Below, piece by piece: positions 11,699 to 24,678 of a DNA stretch of 64,000 nt. The DNA lies in assembly GCA_023105745.1 (NCBI GenBank), contig JALGQZ010000015.1:813501-877500 (forward strand), given 5' to 3'. The notes below the pieces were generated by a model that saw only the letters and a list, made by a program, of their open reading frames with translations, ran no database searches and was not told the DNA's origin. The first letter of the stretch is position 1. Each line of letters opens with the position of its first letter. The DNA comes from Austropuccinia psidii. Taxonomy: Eukaryota; Basidiomycota; Pucciniomycetes; Pucciniales; Sphaerophragmiaceae. Made by a program: the position numbers and the translations under genes.

Positions 11699-13644
11699 TG
11701 TAAGGTTTGACTATGAAACAATAAGTAAGAATTACTAATGTTCCACTTATTGTACTATGAATATCCTTATAAATAAATTAAATAAGATATAAAATAACTA
11801 TAATAATGAAGAATTATTATAATTATGGCGTAAAATGATTATATTATTAAACAAATATAATAATATGATTTATATTATAAGAAATAATATATATAAAATA
11901 AATATATTAATATAAGATAATTAATATGTTAAGAAGCACTTTATTATTGTTACCAACAAATAATAAAGGCGTAAAAAACTGTTTTTTATTAAAAAAAACA
12001 ATTAATAACAATAATATTAGCAATATTAAAGTTATAAATTAATATAAATACTATTCATATCAATTATAGAATTATTAAAAGTAATAATAGAAAACGATTT
12101 ATTATAATAAGAGAAATAACCTACCTTTAATGCTCAATATAATAATTTTGAGTAAATTTACGCCTAGAAATGTAAATACAACTTATTTAAATTGTAGTTA
12201 CAATACATTTTAAGATAAATTACAAATGTTCTTGATTTTATGTGGAATTGAGGTTTTTGAGAGAAATTTAAACAAAACAATTAAATAATTTTAAAAATAA
12301 AATCAAAGATGAAGATTATTATAAGATGATATTTGGTCTTTAATAATATAAAAATTTTATATATAAAGAATAAAGAAACTACCTTTTTTATTTAATGATT
12401 TAATGTTTTGTAAGCATCTGAGGGGAAAACAGAGTAAAAAGAGCTCTATTTATAGTAAATATCTCCCTCCTAGAGTCCAACAGGCTTCTGGTAGACGTGA
12501 AAAGATCATATCCACTGGAATTGATCAATACTTTACGGTTTGGTGATGATTACATCATGAGTAAACCATATTATCTCATTATTACGCCATTATTGAGAGT
12601 TATCACTATAACTCTAGGTTTGATGATGTCAAGGCTTGGCAGAACCCCAAATTTTGTAGATTTTATTAGTTTTAATCATAAATTAACAGTATTCACCTAT
12701 TGTATCACTCATATGACTGTTAAACCTAATTTAAAGTTACAGTGAGTAATCATAAATGATCAAATTAAGCTCAAACTTTGATCCTTGATAACTTTTAAGA
12801 TTTACACGCTACAGCAATTCAGAGGGTTAATTATAATAGCTTGGCATAGCCTCACTATTCTTCCAAGAGCATTTCATTACATCATCAAAGATCTATTTTT
12901 GATGATTTTTCTTGTAACTCATCTTTTCTATTGAAATTTAATATTTCAAACTTCAAACCATGATTTCAAGGGGTTATACCTTGAATATTATGATAAAAAA
13001 TACATCATTCTTCACAAATGAACTAGTAGAATCACAACAAGGTGGTCAACAGCTCTGTTGATTTTAGTTAATAACCCTTACAGGTGTTAACCTTGTTTAT
13101 AACTTGTGAGATAAACTTCATTTCTTTATTTCTGGAGTAGTTACGTCATGACTTTATTTTTGGTTCATCACTCTATCATACATATTTCAAAAGATATTAG
13201 CTAAAATCCTTGAATATATGCATTGACCAAAAAAGTGCATATATTCAGCGTAATTCCTTAAGTATTGACTTTGGAGCTTAGCTTCTCAATTGTTTAATAT
13301 GTGAATTTCTATGGAGAATCCAATGGTACCATTTATTTTGCAGGCTGCTCCATTCGTCTTTGAAATAAATAACGATTTGTGTTTTTTATAAGGTATTATT
13401 ACTTATAACTCATTAAATATTGACTTTACAGATATGCCATCAAAATGGTATATGTGTATTTTACCATGGGGAATCCAATGAAAGAATTTATTTCACATGT
13501 TTGCTCATTGGGGTTTAAGTTAAACCAAGTTTTATGCCAATTTATGGCATTTTTGTAGCTTTAAGGTAATTATTTTTATGCATAATTACTTGAAATATTT
13601 CTTGTGACATTTTTGGGTATGTGGTAATATCTCAAAGGTTCACA
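11699..13644 (-). mobile_element. Solo LTR A2 (family A) nested in the LTR of element A
   Basis: 1946 bp, from TGTAAGG to TTCACA, flanked by ATAAT (11694-11698) and ATAAC (13645-13649). The uninterrupted right LTR of element A reads ATAAC at this place, so the left copy mutated after insertion. No internal region: a solo LTR left by LTR-LTR recombination of a same-family insertion. Confidence 0.92.
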
Positions 13645-13649
13645 ATAAC

Positions 13650-14189
13650 CTTTGAAGTAAAGTTCATTTCTGTATTCCTACAGTAATTACCTGATGACTT
13701 GATTTTGGTTCATCACTCTATCATGAATATTTCAAAAGATATTAGCTAAAATCCTTGAATATATGCATTGACCAAAAAAGTGCATATATTCAGCTCAACT
13801 CCTTAGGTATTGACTTTGGAGATTTGATTCTTAATTGTTTATGTGTGGATGTTTATGGATAATTCAATGGTACCATTTATTTCACATGTTGTTTCATTGG
13901 TATTTGAAATAATTAAGGATTTATGTTTTTTATAAGGTATCATTACTTATAACTCATTAAATATTGACTTTACAGATATGCCATAAAAATGGTATATGTG
14001 TATCTTACCATGGGGAATCCAATGGTATAATTTATTTCACATGTTTATTCATTGGACTTTAAGTTAAACCAGGTTTTATGCCAATTTATGGCATTTTTGT
14101 AGCTTTAAGGTAATTATTTTTAATGTATAATTATTTTAAATATTTCTTGTGACTGTTTTGAGTATGTGGTCATATCTCAAAGGGTCAAA
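13650..14189 (-). repeat. Element A 3' LTR, second part
   Basis: Resumes the LTR after A2 and ends near CAAAGGGTCAAA where an intact end would read CTCACA, so the terminal TG of the sense strand is mutated. The polypurine tract follows at once. Confidence 0.88.
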
Positions 14190-14201
14190 TTCCCTACCAC
14201 C
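14190..14201 (-). other. Polypurine tract of element A
   Basis: The minus strand reads GGTGGTAGGGAA directly before the 3' LTR, the position where plus-strand DNA synthesis is primed in LTR retrotransposons. Compare AGGGGGAGGGAA in D2. Confidence 0.6.
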
Positions 14202-14314
14202 AAAAAAAGACTGTACCACAATCTGATATGTGTAATTAGGGTATCATCCACTGTCATACATCTTGAATAGACCTTGTTAGTCTTGAAGCTCAATAATGCT
14301 TAACTATTCTATTT

Positions 14315-17300
14315 TCAAGGTTTTCCTTGATGTCTGAACCTTCTTAGTAGTTTATCAGCATTTTTTATGTCTTTCTTAAGTAGCCATTCATCTTCTTGAG
14401 TTGAATTTCTATACCTTACAAGGTATTCTCTTTCTTTTTTGTTTCTTGTCCTTCTTTCTTTAAGGAATTTTACAATTTTCTTTTCTTCTCCTTCTTCCAA
14501 GGGGGGAATTTCAAGTGGGTGTTTATTTCTTAGTGGAAATACCTCCTTGTCACTTGAGCTGTAAGTTTTTATCAGACTTACAGGGAAAGTTGGGTGTTTG
14601 TTAATTAACTCACCTGTGAGTTATAGTTGCACAGCATTGGTTCCATGGAGTGCTTTTATCATAAATGGTCCTGCAAAGGAATCTTTCAATTTCTTTGGAC
14701 CTCTTATGTTATTGAAATGAAGTGTTGATACTAGGACCAAGTCTCCTATTTTGAAGTCAGGTGGTTTATTACTTTTATCCCATCTTTCTTTTGCATATTT
14801 GAAAGAATATTGCATACATCTGTTTTCATGGTGCCTTGTTTTGTCAAGCATTATCTTAAAACTGCTTGCTGTTGGATGTATATCCACTAAGTCCTTTTTG
14901 AGGGTATCATAAGGAAGTCTTGGAGCCCAACCTTTTTTTAGAATTGCTGGTTTTTTTCCAGTAGAAGAATGGATTGACATTTTATATGCCATTTCAAGAG
15001 CTGGTATCAGTGTACACCAATCATGGGTAAAACCATCAGAATCTTTGAGTTCTAGTGCATAAGCACAGAATCTTCGGATTATGTCCTCCAAGGTCTGTAT
15101 CATTCTTTCTGCTAGACCATCAGTTTGAGGATGGTAAGCTGTTGAGAATGATAATTTTGTCCCAAACAAGTTATGGAGATTTGTCCATAATGCTGAAGTG
15201 AATTTTGGGTCTCTGTCACTTATAATATTCTGGAATAGGCCTGTATGGCTAATGACTTTATTCCATATCATTATGGCTGTGTCCATAGCTGTGTCATCTT
15301 TGTGACATGGTAGGAACATGGGAGTTTTGCTATACCTGTCAACTAATACTAGGCATGCATTATAGCTTCTGTCTCCTCCTGGAGGTAATGTTGTAACCCA
15401 ATCCATATGAACTATTTCCCAAGGGGATTTCGGTTCTTGGATTTGGATCATCATTCCAAATTTCTTTCCTGTGGCTCTCTTCGCTTTTTGACATCTGGCA
15501 CAGGTTTGGAAGTATTCTGAAACATGTTTCTTCCAATTTGGCCACCAAGAGCAGGTTTTCACCCTCTCTAGTGTTTGGTCTTCTGAAAGGTGTCCAGCTA
15601 CAACACTATCATGACACTCATGTAAAATAGTATTTATCAGGGTTCTCTCTGTTAAGGCCATAACACATGTGTGTTTTGTTCTATGGTAAAGGATTCCATC
15701 AAGGAGGTGGAATCTTCCTTCATCATATGCCTTTTTCCATGTTTCATCTAATTTTGATGAAAGTGATGGGTATTTGCAGTATTTCATTAAAAGTTGGCTT
15801 AAGATATGGCAATTCTTGTCTATCTTATAGCTTTTTTTAACTTGGTTAAAGATTTCTGTGCCAATGTATGTGTTATATATTCCTTCTATATGGTGCTCTT
15901 CCTGTGGTACCCATGTTGGATTCTCAGGGGTATTTGCTAGAGCCCATCTGCTAAGACCATCTGTATTTTTATGAATAGTGCCAGCTTTATGAACAATAGT
16001 CATATTTCCTCTGTATTCTTGGAAATCAATTTGCCATCTCAGCATGTGTCTATTTGGAGCTTTCATATTTAATAGAGATTTTACAGCATTACAGTCTGTA
16101 ATCACATCAAATACTGTTCCATCCAAGTAATAGTGTAATTTTTCTAAAGCCCACACTAAGCAGAGGCATTCCATTTGGCTTGCTCCATATCTTGCTTCTG
16201 TTGGCTTTATCTGTCTTGAAATAAAACAAATTGGTCTTTCCACCGGTTTATCATTGATAATTTGTGTCTGGCGTAGTGCAGAACCTAGTCCTTCTCCACA
16301 AGCATCAATGTACAGTTTGAAGGGTAGTTTCCTATCTGGAATTAGAAGAAATGGGGAATTTGTTAGGGAATTTTTCAATTCTTCATATGCCTTGACTCTT
16401 TCTTCTGTCATTTCATAGACTGTTTGTTGATCACATAGCTTATACAAGGATTTGGCAATTTTCGCAAAGTCCTTTATATGCTGTCTATAGTAACCAGCAA
16501 ATCCTAGAAATGATTGCATTTCTTTTTTGGTTTGAGGCATTGCCTTAAGTAGTACGGCTGCTACTTTATTCTTGTCTATTCCTAGACTAAGTCCAGATAC
16601 AACATGTCCTAATGCCTTTAGTTCACTATATGCAAAGTGACACTTTTTCAAGGAAATTTTCATATTTACTTGCACTATTTTTTGGAGTACCCTTTCTAGT
16701 CTTGTAAGGTGATTTTCCCAAGTTTCTGAGCAAACTATGATATCATCAATATAGATAATTAACCATCCTTCTGATAATTCTTCAGGAAATATGGTATTTA
16801 TCATTCTTTGATAATGGGAAGGTGCATTTTAATGCAAATGGCATTCTTAAGTATTCAAAAATTCCACAGTGGACTATTATCCTCAGTAGTTTTTTTAAAT
16901 TGTCTGTTAAGACATTTTGATGAAAACCCTTTAAGGCATCCATTGCTGTAATGAACTTAGCTTGTGACAATTGTGTCAATGTCTCATGGATTCTGGGTAT
17001 TGGATATCTCTCTGGAACGGTATAGGTGTTCAGCGCTCTGAAGTCTCCCACCATTCTTGATTTTCCACTATGCCAAGTTATAATGAAAGGTGTAGTGACT
17101 TCTACCTGTTCATTATGTCCTACATTTCTTAATACTCCAAGGTCCATTAATTCTTTAACGTGTACCTCCAAGGCTTCTCTAGCCCTTGGACTAGCTGGGT
17201 AAGCAGGTCTCCTTAGTAAATGTGGATAAGACTTTTCTACATTAAGAATTATATCCACCTCATGCCCAATTATGGCACCAAGTGGCTCCTTGTCAGTTGC

Positions 17301-17893
17301 AAAGGCATTTTTGTATTTAAATAAGTGGTCAATCAATTTTCCTTTCATTTTTTCTGTTAATTCTCGATTGAATTCTGCCTCTTTGAGTTGTTCAGATATA
17401 AAAAGTACCTTTTCTGGAATTTTCTCTTCATTCTTAAGAACTGTGATTTGTTTTTGTTATTTAAGAAGCCAAACATTTGTCTTTTGTTGTCTCCTATGGT
17501 AAAATATCTATCTTTTTGGTTAGGGATATCTATACCATAAATTTATAAGTAGTCGTTTCCAAGTATGAAGTGATTACTAGTACAGTTGTCCATTACTACA
17601 AACTCTACTTTAATTCTGACACACTGTGAGGGGTGAGGAAAAATTAGTGTTCAATCAATTATACCAAGGGGCTTCATGCTCTCACTTGCACTACTAAATT
17701 TGACACCTTGTATTGGTATAAGTTTTTCTTGCCAGTCTGGGACAATGCTTTTTGAATAACTTTTACCAACACAGGTGCAATATGCTCCTGTATCCAAGTT
17801 CACTTTTCCTTCTTGGTTATCAACAATAACAATACTTATACTTGATTTTCCAGCTGTATATCCCATTCCTTTTGCAGGCTTGGTTCTGTACAT
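14315..17893 (-). pseudogene. Element A Pol (protease, RT, RNase H, integrase, chromodomain-like tail), broken
   Basis: Minus-strand frames in order. 17893-17651 has the protease core NLDTGAYCTCVG, with the normal D-T-G. 17348-16782 holds RT start, with ALKGFHQNV. 16804-14621 holds the RT catalytic box YIDD (16753-16742), [11 protein letters not shown], RNase H, an H-H-C-C zinc region (GHLSED to CARCQKAK), integrase [21 protein letters not shown] and [10 protein letters not shown]. 14500-14315 has EREYLVRYRN and a WLLKKDI segment like a chromodomain. A one-base loss in an A run near 16820 breaks RT, and a TAA near 14620 cuts off the tail. The tail, which in relatives guides integration to chromatin, ends at RRFRHQGKP. 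Nonfunctional. Confidence 0.9.
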
Positions 17894-18006
17894 TTTGGCA
17901 TGTTGTATATTTGTCAGGTTTGTGTCAGATGTCCCAACTTGTGGTAAGTTTGAGTTAACATCTAGTACTTCATAAATTATATCAATATTATTAATTTGTG
18001 CATTAG

Positions 18007-20102
18007 TTATATTAATTTCATCACTTTCAGAACTTTCTGACTCTTCTGTTTCTTTTTGAGAGTCAGGATCCTCCTCTTTGTCATTGTGGTTTCTCTTTCC
18101 ACAATTACATTAATCTTTGCATTTTTGAGGCAATTATTGGCTAAGTGTCCAATACCTGCAAATCTATGGAATTTTCTTTGTTCATTATTGTTGGATGTAT
18201 TGGGCTTGAAAGCTTCTTTTGATTTATCCTTTTTGATAAATGGTTTATTTGGACTTTTAATGTCCAATTTCTTCCAAGTTCTGCCAATTTTTGTTCTTGT
18301 CACTATGTCTTCTAGTGCATTGATATACTCTTCTGTGGAGCATGGCTCTATACACCTGCTTCTTAGGGCATGTTCTGGCTCTCCTCCACATTTCTTAAGT
18401 ATTTTCATGTGCACCAATTTTTGTGACATTTCTGGGTACAATGCATTGAGTCTTTCAACTTGTTTTAAGAAACAAGTTGAAGGTTTTCTTTGTCTGGGTC
18501 AAAGAAAGAAGTTCCAAATGCATTTTCTATCTTGTACCTCCAGGCATCATTAGCCCACTTGTTGATTATTTCTTGTTTCCACCAAGACCAGGTATTTTTG
18601 CCATTTGTTGGCCTTATGCCATAATACCGTCTTTTTTCAGATTTTTCAAACAATGAATGTAATCTTGCAGTAATGAATTCATCTGGTATGGCATAATCTT
18701 CTTGTAGCATGTCAATTGTTTTGATAAATGACATGTGGTCATATTCACCTTCTCCTGTGAATGTTGGCCATTCTTTCAACTGAGGTGCTTCCTTCATTAA
18801 GACTTGGTTATTGTCTTGGTAACTCAAGTCTGTTATGAATGGATTTGTTAGTGCCTCTTTTGGTTTAACAGGTCTTCTTATATGAGAAAACTGTGTTGAT
18901 AACGTTTGGCATATTTGAGTTATCCTCATTAATTTTATCCGTTTTATCAGTGGTAAGCCTTGTTTCACTTTGAATGTCATCTTTCAGATGCATTCTTGCT
19001 TCATCACTCTTTTCCACATGGTCCAAAAGTAATTTTTGGAGTGATGAAGTCTTTTCTTCAAATTTTTCTACAGAAATGCCTAATTTGTTTAATTTTTCTG
19101 TAAGATTATCAATACTCACGTCATAATTGATTTTCAAAGTTTTTTCTTTGATATCACTTATGTATTTGTACAACTCTTGTTGTCCTTGTATTAATCTCTG
19201 AGTTTTATCAATTAATACTTTTGCTTTATTATTTTCAATCATAAATTTTATGTTATCAATTTCTTTCTTATTTTGCACAAAAAGCATTGTTAAAGATGTT
19301 AAGTATTTATTTATTTCTTGGAAAGATAATAAACTATTCTTAATTTCTTTAAGAGGTAAAATACTATTTTTAAGCTCTGTTGAAGTATTTACAACATCAG
19401 GAGACCAGATTATTTCTTTTGGAAATGGGGTTGTCTCATTCTTTGTTCCTCTTTGTCTTTGAATTCCATCAAGGTTTTGGCCATGTTGAATACATTGTCC
19501 ATGGCATCCTTTTGAATTTTGGAATCCTGTAGCTTGGGGAATATGGTTTTCTCCAATTCTTTTTCTTGTTCTTCTTCCCTTCTTGGGGAGGTGGGCTGGC
19601 CTGGGGCTTGCTGGTAGAAGCTACTGGGGCTTCTTCATTGGTTGCCTCCTTCTTTTTGGCATTGTACTCCTTGATCTTTTTGATTTGAGGTTTGGATGAT
19701 AGTGGATTCCATCCATTGGAGTATCTCACTATTTCCTCCTCTTTGAGGAACTCTTTCAGGATCTGGCAGGAGTTCATCACTCCTTGGTGTATTTGGGGCA
19801 ACATTTCCCAATCCTTGTCTTTGTACCCTGTGTAGTACTATATGTACTGGCTCATGTAAATGTCTATTTGAGCCCTCTGAATGTGATTTGGATCTGTTTG
19901 AGTCACTCATACTTAGTTCCAATTCTGGTTCAGATATCATGGGCATTTCTGGGACTTGCCTTTGGGATAAGGCACTTCCTTGTGTGGATTCTGTTCCACT
20001 GGGGATATTGCCCTTCCTTTTCCCTTTGGAGGAATCAATTCTACCTTCGAGTCCAGCTTCATCTGCTTGGATGGAGTATTGGGAGCCTCTTCTGGTAGTC
20101 AT
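18007..20102 (-). pseudogene. Element A Gag, broken
   Basis: The ATG at 20102-20100 opens MTTRRGSQYSIQADE, a polar Ser/Gln-rich N-terminus running to 19635. Later segments lie in shifted frames at 19287-18865, 18980-18465 and 18441-18007. The capsid-like part has EWPTFTGEGEYDHMSF, matching the EWPHFSGEGEYDHMEF segment of family D. The zinc knuckle reads FHRFAGIGHLANNC: the first two Cys of C-x2-C-x4-H-x4-C are both Phe. The start codon lies inside the candidate ORF1 intron (20180-20092), 11 nt before the acceptor. Confidence 0.85.
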
Positions 20103-20316
20103 ATTTTAAGAAAAACAAAAAAATAAGAGGATTTCAGAACAGGAATTCTTCTTATGGCAATTTATAAATGGGGTACTCACCTTCAGAGTCCTGGAAAGTC
20201 CAATTTCTTGGCTTTCTTTTTCTTAGTGATTATTGGTGTTGGAGAACTTTGACAAGTTTCTTCCACCAATCTTTCAACAGTGGTTTTGTTGTCCTATGTT
20301 GGATTGTCTTAAAACA
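19469..20316 (-). pseudogene. Element A ORF1 (spliced frame overlapping Gag), broken
   Basis: On the minus strand, exon 1 would be 20316-20181, after acceptor CTTTTTTAG and starting with TG as in B and D. Exon 2 starts at 20091 and ends at the stop at 19469. Its frame is offset from Gag exactly as in the other families. The exon 2 segment 19804-19469 contains SNGWNPLSS and SYRIPKFKR, matching GWHP and GYRIPK in family D. Exon 1 has two internal stops, a one-base phase error and a TGA near its end; exon 2 has a TGA near 19940. No clear upstream donor found, so exon 1 is the weakest part. Confidence 0.55.
20092..20180 (-). other. Candidate intron 2 of element A ORF1, contains the Gag start
   Basis: 89 nt. 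Donor AAG then GTGAGT at 20180-20175, acceptor ACCAG ending at 20092. The Gag ATG (20102) sits 11 nt before the exon border. Position and frame relation agree with intron 2 in B, B2, D1 and D2 although the sequences differ. Confidence 0.65.
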
Positions 20317-20630
20317 CTAAAAAAGGCAAATAAATATAAGTCTTTTATATATGAAGTGTTATTTTTGGTAAGATATGGAAATTTTCCACATAATAATTGC
20401 TTTTATATCTTTAAAAAGTGAGAAGACTTAAAGAAATGAAATTGAAATGAATAAAATAACTTTTTTATTGGTTTTTATTATTTTTTTATTATTTTTTATG
20501 TTTTTATTTTTAAAGAATAAAACAAAAATGAATATGATTCTTTTATAGAATTAATTTATAATATATAATTATTTTTAATTTATAAAATATCTTTTTCAAT
20601 TACTAGAGTCACTCAAAGAAAGTTCTTTCA

Positions 20631-22458
20631 TGTAAGGTGTGGATATGAAACTTTGATTAAAAATCAAGTACTTTTCCTGTCCTCAAAATTTGTATAAGGT
20701 AAAAATCAATTAAAAATAGTATGAAATATTATTTTTAAGAGAAAACACGCCAATTTTATTGTTTATAACTTTATTAGTATAAAACAATAATATTATAAAA
20801 ATTTATTGTTTTACCAACAATAAAGATTTATCCAAAAAATACTCTACAAGAGATATTTTAAGGCTACAAAAGAAATTTCTTCAAGAGCAATTTCAATTGG
20901 AATTAATTGAGCAAAGAACTGCAAGCAATTAATTAAAGAACAAAGTCTTTAAAAAGAATATTAAAGAGAAAACACGCCCAAAAGTGACCAGAGTGAATTT
21001 GGAAACAAAGTGACAAAGTTTACAGTGATGAAAGATGCTTTAATTCACTTTTGGGGTGGTTCAGGGGTAAAAATGATTATAAGAGTTACAAACAATGATT
21101 ATAATGATTTTTTCACGTGGTTAAAAGGATTAAAATGATTTAAAAAGGGTGGTTGGAATCTTTTATTGATTGGTTTAACAGTTTTAAACTAATTAATAAA
21201 AGGAAAAGATTCTAACATGAAGAGAAAAGTGGGGCAAAGAAGACATTCTTTTATAGCCATCAATTCTCTTGCTCCAAAAGTAAAATTTACTCTTGTCAGT
21301 CGTGAAAAACAGTCTGACAACAGAAAAGCCAATTATGGCATCATTGAACCCTGGTTTAGACCAAAAAAGGCTGGTTTAAGCCATTTTTAGCCATTTTAGA
21401 CCCTTAAATCAGCCATTACTATAGCAATACCAGGCCTAGAGCCTTCAAAACACGTCAGAATGTGTGTCAGAGGCGTAGAAACCAGTTAAAACTGTTTTTA
21501 TTATGATTGTTTTATCTTAAGGGTAGTTTTACCCTCTTGGCAACAGCTAAAACTACCCCAGTTGGTATCAAAACCTCATCATCAATTGAGTCCACAGACC
21601 CTGTAACTCAATTCCAGGCCAAAAGTGATGAACTTTTGCGTGAATTTTGACATCCCACGCCTGTCAGCAAGGATTTTGGGGGTCTAGCTCCCCCTTAGAG
21701 CTGGAGTTCCTTTTCCCCCCCAAATTTAATCTTTCCAATTTATTTTTCTTTTAATTCCTCATCATGTATTATACTTATAATTTACACATGTAATTCAATT
21801 CAATTGTACAGTACAATACAGTAATAATTGACACCTCATATGTAAATCAAAGTTCACTTATGTAATACACGCGCACATTTTGACATTTCAATTGAATTCA
21901 ATTGAAAATACTTTAATTCCTCATAACTTCTAAACTAAACACAACACCTCAATTTTAACACAAAAATTGATGGTTAACACCACATGTGGTGTGAATTAAA
22001 TTAAGGTTTTGAGGATTTTCAACTTTTGTATTGAAAATACTAAAAACTTAATTTAAGCTTATTTAGAGTTGAGTTACAAACATTTCACTCAGAGGTGACC
22101 CCACCTGATTTTTTATGAGGAATCCAATGGTGAAATAAAATCTATATGTTTATTTATTGGATAAAAAGTTATAATAAATTTTATTTAACTTTTTTCCAAA
22201 TTTATTTATTTTTTCACAATTTTGTTAAAATTTCATTTTTACTTAAATTTTTCAAGTATAAATGTAATTTTATATTTACAAAATTTAAAGTAATTTTATT
22301 TTTAAATTATAATTAATTTTTTATTTTTAATATAATTTTATATTTATATTTTTTATTTTTATTTTAATAATATAAATAAATTTATTTTATTTATATTAAT
22401 ATGTTATTTTTTATATTTGTGGTCTTTTGGGTATATGAAATTACCTCTAAGGCTCACA
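20631..22458 (-). mobile_element. Solo LTR of family D in the leader of element A
   Basis: 1828 bp, from TGTAAGGTGTGGATATG to AAGGCTCACA, with target duplication TTTCA at 20626-20630 and 22459-22463. It matches the D1 and D2 LTRs throughout, including the TATA box (minus strand, near 21255), both copies of the 15-bp GGCGTG repeat and the 16-bp palindrome. It separates the primer-binding site of A from its gag, so A was already unable to move, or became so. Confidence 0.95.
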
Positions 22459-22463
22459 TTTCA

Positions 22464-22658
22464 AGTCTAAGGATGTGAAAAACCACGTGTAAGACAGTAA
22501 GTACAATTGCTTTCCAAATGCCTCAATTGTATTTAAAATCAATAAATATAAAATTATTATATAATATTATGATTATAATTATATTTTATTATTTGATAAG
22601 CCCAATTGAAATCTTTTTAAAGGTCCTTTAGATTAAATATCACTGCCAGGCACCCAAA
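22464..22658 (-). other. Leader and primer-binding region of element A
   Basis: AT-rich untranslated leader. The primer-binding region (22658-22641) reads TTTGGGTGCCTGGCAGTG on the minus strand, the same frame as TTTGGGGGCCTGGCCGTG in D2. No gene. Confidence 0.65.
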
Positions 22659-24642
22659 TGTAAGGTTTGACTATGAAACAATAAGTAAAAATTACTAATA
22701 TTTTACTTATTGTACTATGAATGTGCTTATAAATGAAGTAAATAAGATAAAAATAATTATAATAATAAAGAATTAGTGTAATTATGGTTTAAAGTAATTG
22801 CATTATGAAATAAATATAATAATGTAATTTATATTTTAAAAAATAATATATATAAAATAAATATAATAATATAATATAATTGATATATTTAAAAGCACTT
22901 TATTATTGTTACCCAAAAATAATAAAGGCATAAAAAATTGTTTTCTATTAATAAAAAACAATTAATAACAATAATATTACCAATATTAAATTTATAAATT
23001 AATATAAATACTATTTCTATCAATTATAGATTTATTGAAAGTAATGATAGAGAAAAATTATTATAATGGGAGAAATAACCTACTTTTAATGATTAGGATA
23101 ATAATTAAGAATAATTCCACGCCTAGAAATGCAAATACAACCTATTTAAATTGTGGTTACAATAAAATTTAAGAGAAATTACAACTTTTCTGGATTTTAC
23201 GTGGAATTAAGGTTTTTAAGAGAAATTTAAACAAAAACAATTAAATAATTGTAATAATCACATCAAAGATGAAGATTCTTATGATATTATCTTTGGTCTT
23301 TAATAATATAAAATTTTCATATATAAAGAATAAAGAAATTACCTTTTTACTTAATGATTTAATGTTTTGTAAGCATCTGAGGGGGAAATAGAGTAAAAAG
23401 AGCTTTATTTATATTAAATTCCTTCCTCCTAGAGTGCAAAAGGCTTCTAGTAGACGTGCACTGATCATATCCACTGGAATTAATCAATATTTTAAGGTTT
23501 CGTGATGATTACATCATGATCAAACCCTATTATCTCATTATTATGCCATTATTTAGAGTTATCACTATAACTCTAAGTTTGATGCTGTCAAGACTTGGCA
23601 GAACCCCAATATTAGTGGATTTTATTAGTTTTAATCATAGAATAACAGTATTCACAAATTGTATCACTCATATGACTGTTAAACTTAATTTAAGGTTACA
23701 GTGAGTGATCATAAATGATCAAATTAAGCTCAAGCTTTGCACATTAATAACTTTTTAGGTTTTAAACGCTACAGAAATTCAGAGAGTTAATTCTAATAGC
23801 TTCGCATAACCGTATTATTCTTCCAAGAGAATTTCGTTACATCATCACAACTCTATTTTTGATGATTTTTCTTGTAAATCATCTTTTCTGTCAAAATTTA
23901 ATATTTTAAACTGCAAACCATGATTTCAATGGGTTATACATTGAATATTATGATAAAAAAGACATCATTCTTCACGAATGAACTAGTAGAATCCAACTGT
24001 CTACTTTTTCTTAAGTTTGGACCACTTTCACACCAAAGTGGTCAACAGGTCAATTGATTTTAATCAATACTCCCTTACAGGTTTTAACCTTGTTTATAAC
24101 TTGTGAAATAAAGTTCATTTCTGTATTCCTACAGTAATTACGTGATGAATTTTTTTTGGTTCATCACTCTATCACGCATATTTCAAAAGCTATTAGCTAA
24201 ACTCCTTGAATATATGCATTGACCAAAAAAAGTGCATATATTCAGCTTAACTCCTTGAGTATTGACTTTGGAGATTTGCTTCTTAATTACTTTATGTGTG
24301 GATGTTTATGGATAGTTTAATGGTACCATTTATTTCACATGTTCTTTCATGGGTATTTGAAATAATTAAGGATTTATGTTTTTTATAAGGTATTATTACT
24401 TATAACTAATTAAATATTGACTTTACAGATATGCCATAAAAATTGTATATATGTAGTTTGCCATGGGGAATCCAATGGTATAAATTATTTCACATGTTTA
24501 TTCATTGGATTCTAAGTTAAACCAGGTATTATGCCAATTTATGGCATTTTTGTAGTTTTAAGGTAATTATTTTTAATGTATAATTATTTTAAATATTTCT
24601 TATGACCTTTTTGGGTATGTGGTCATATCTCAAAGTTTCACA
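22659..24642 (-). repeat. Element A 5' LTR
   Basis: 1984 bp uninterrupted LTR, from TGTAAGGTTTG to AGTTTCACA. It contains the intact ATAAC target used by A2 in the other LTR. It is clearly diverged from the left LTR, so element A is older than B and D. Confidence 0.92.
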
Positions 24643-24678
24643 GAGGCAATATCCTCCCCACAGCTTCAATTCCATCTG
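24643..24678. other. Remnant of pre-insertion DNA between elements A and A3
   Basis: 36 bp: target copy GAGGC of element A, about 26 bp of unique sequence, then target copy ATCTG of A3 (24674-24678). It links the left flank (up to 10257) with the right flank (from 58399), so before the insertions these were contiguous. Its last two bases also belong to the TGTGT target of B. Confidence 0.88.

Larger units (their letters stand above)
10258..24642 (-). mobile_element. Ty3/gypsy chromovirus element A (complete structure, decayed, with two nested solo LTRs)
   Basis: Flanked by the 5-bp target duplication GAGGC (10253-10257 and 24643-24647). The left LTR, 10258-11698 plus 13650-14189, is the 3' LTR because genes run leftward; the right LTR is 22659-24642. 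Internal region 14190-22658 holds a Gag-Pol pseudogene on the minus strand with chromodomain-like tail, a polypurine tract at 14190-14201 and a primer-binding region at 22641-22658. Two later insertions sit inside: solo LTR A2 (11699-13644) and a family-D solo LTR (20631-22458). Without them the element is about 10.6 kb. Many stops and frameshifts make it inactive. Confidence 0.93.

Noticed and set aside
11115..12745. Similar 62-82 aa plus-strand ORFs in three family-A LTRs (11115, 12497, 23516)
   Set aside because: Shared because the LTRs are copies; antisense to the element, variable in length, no known motif.
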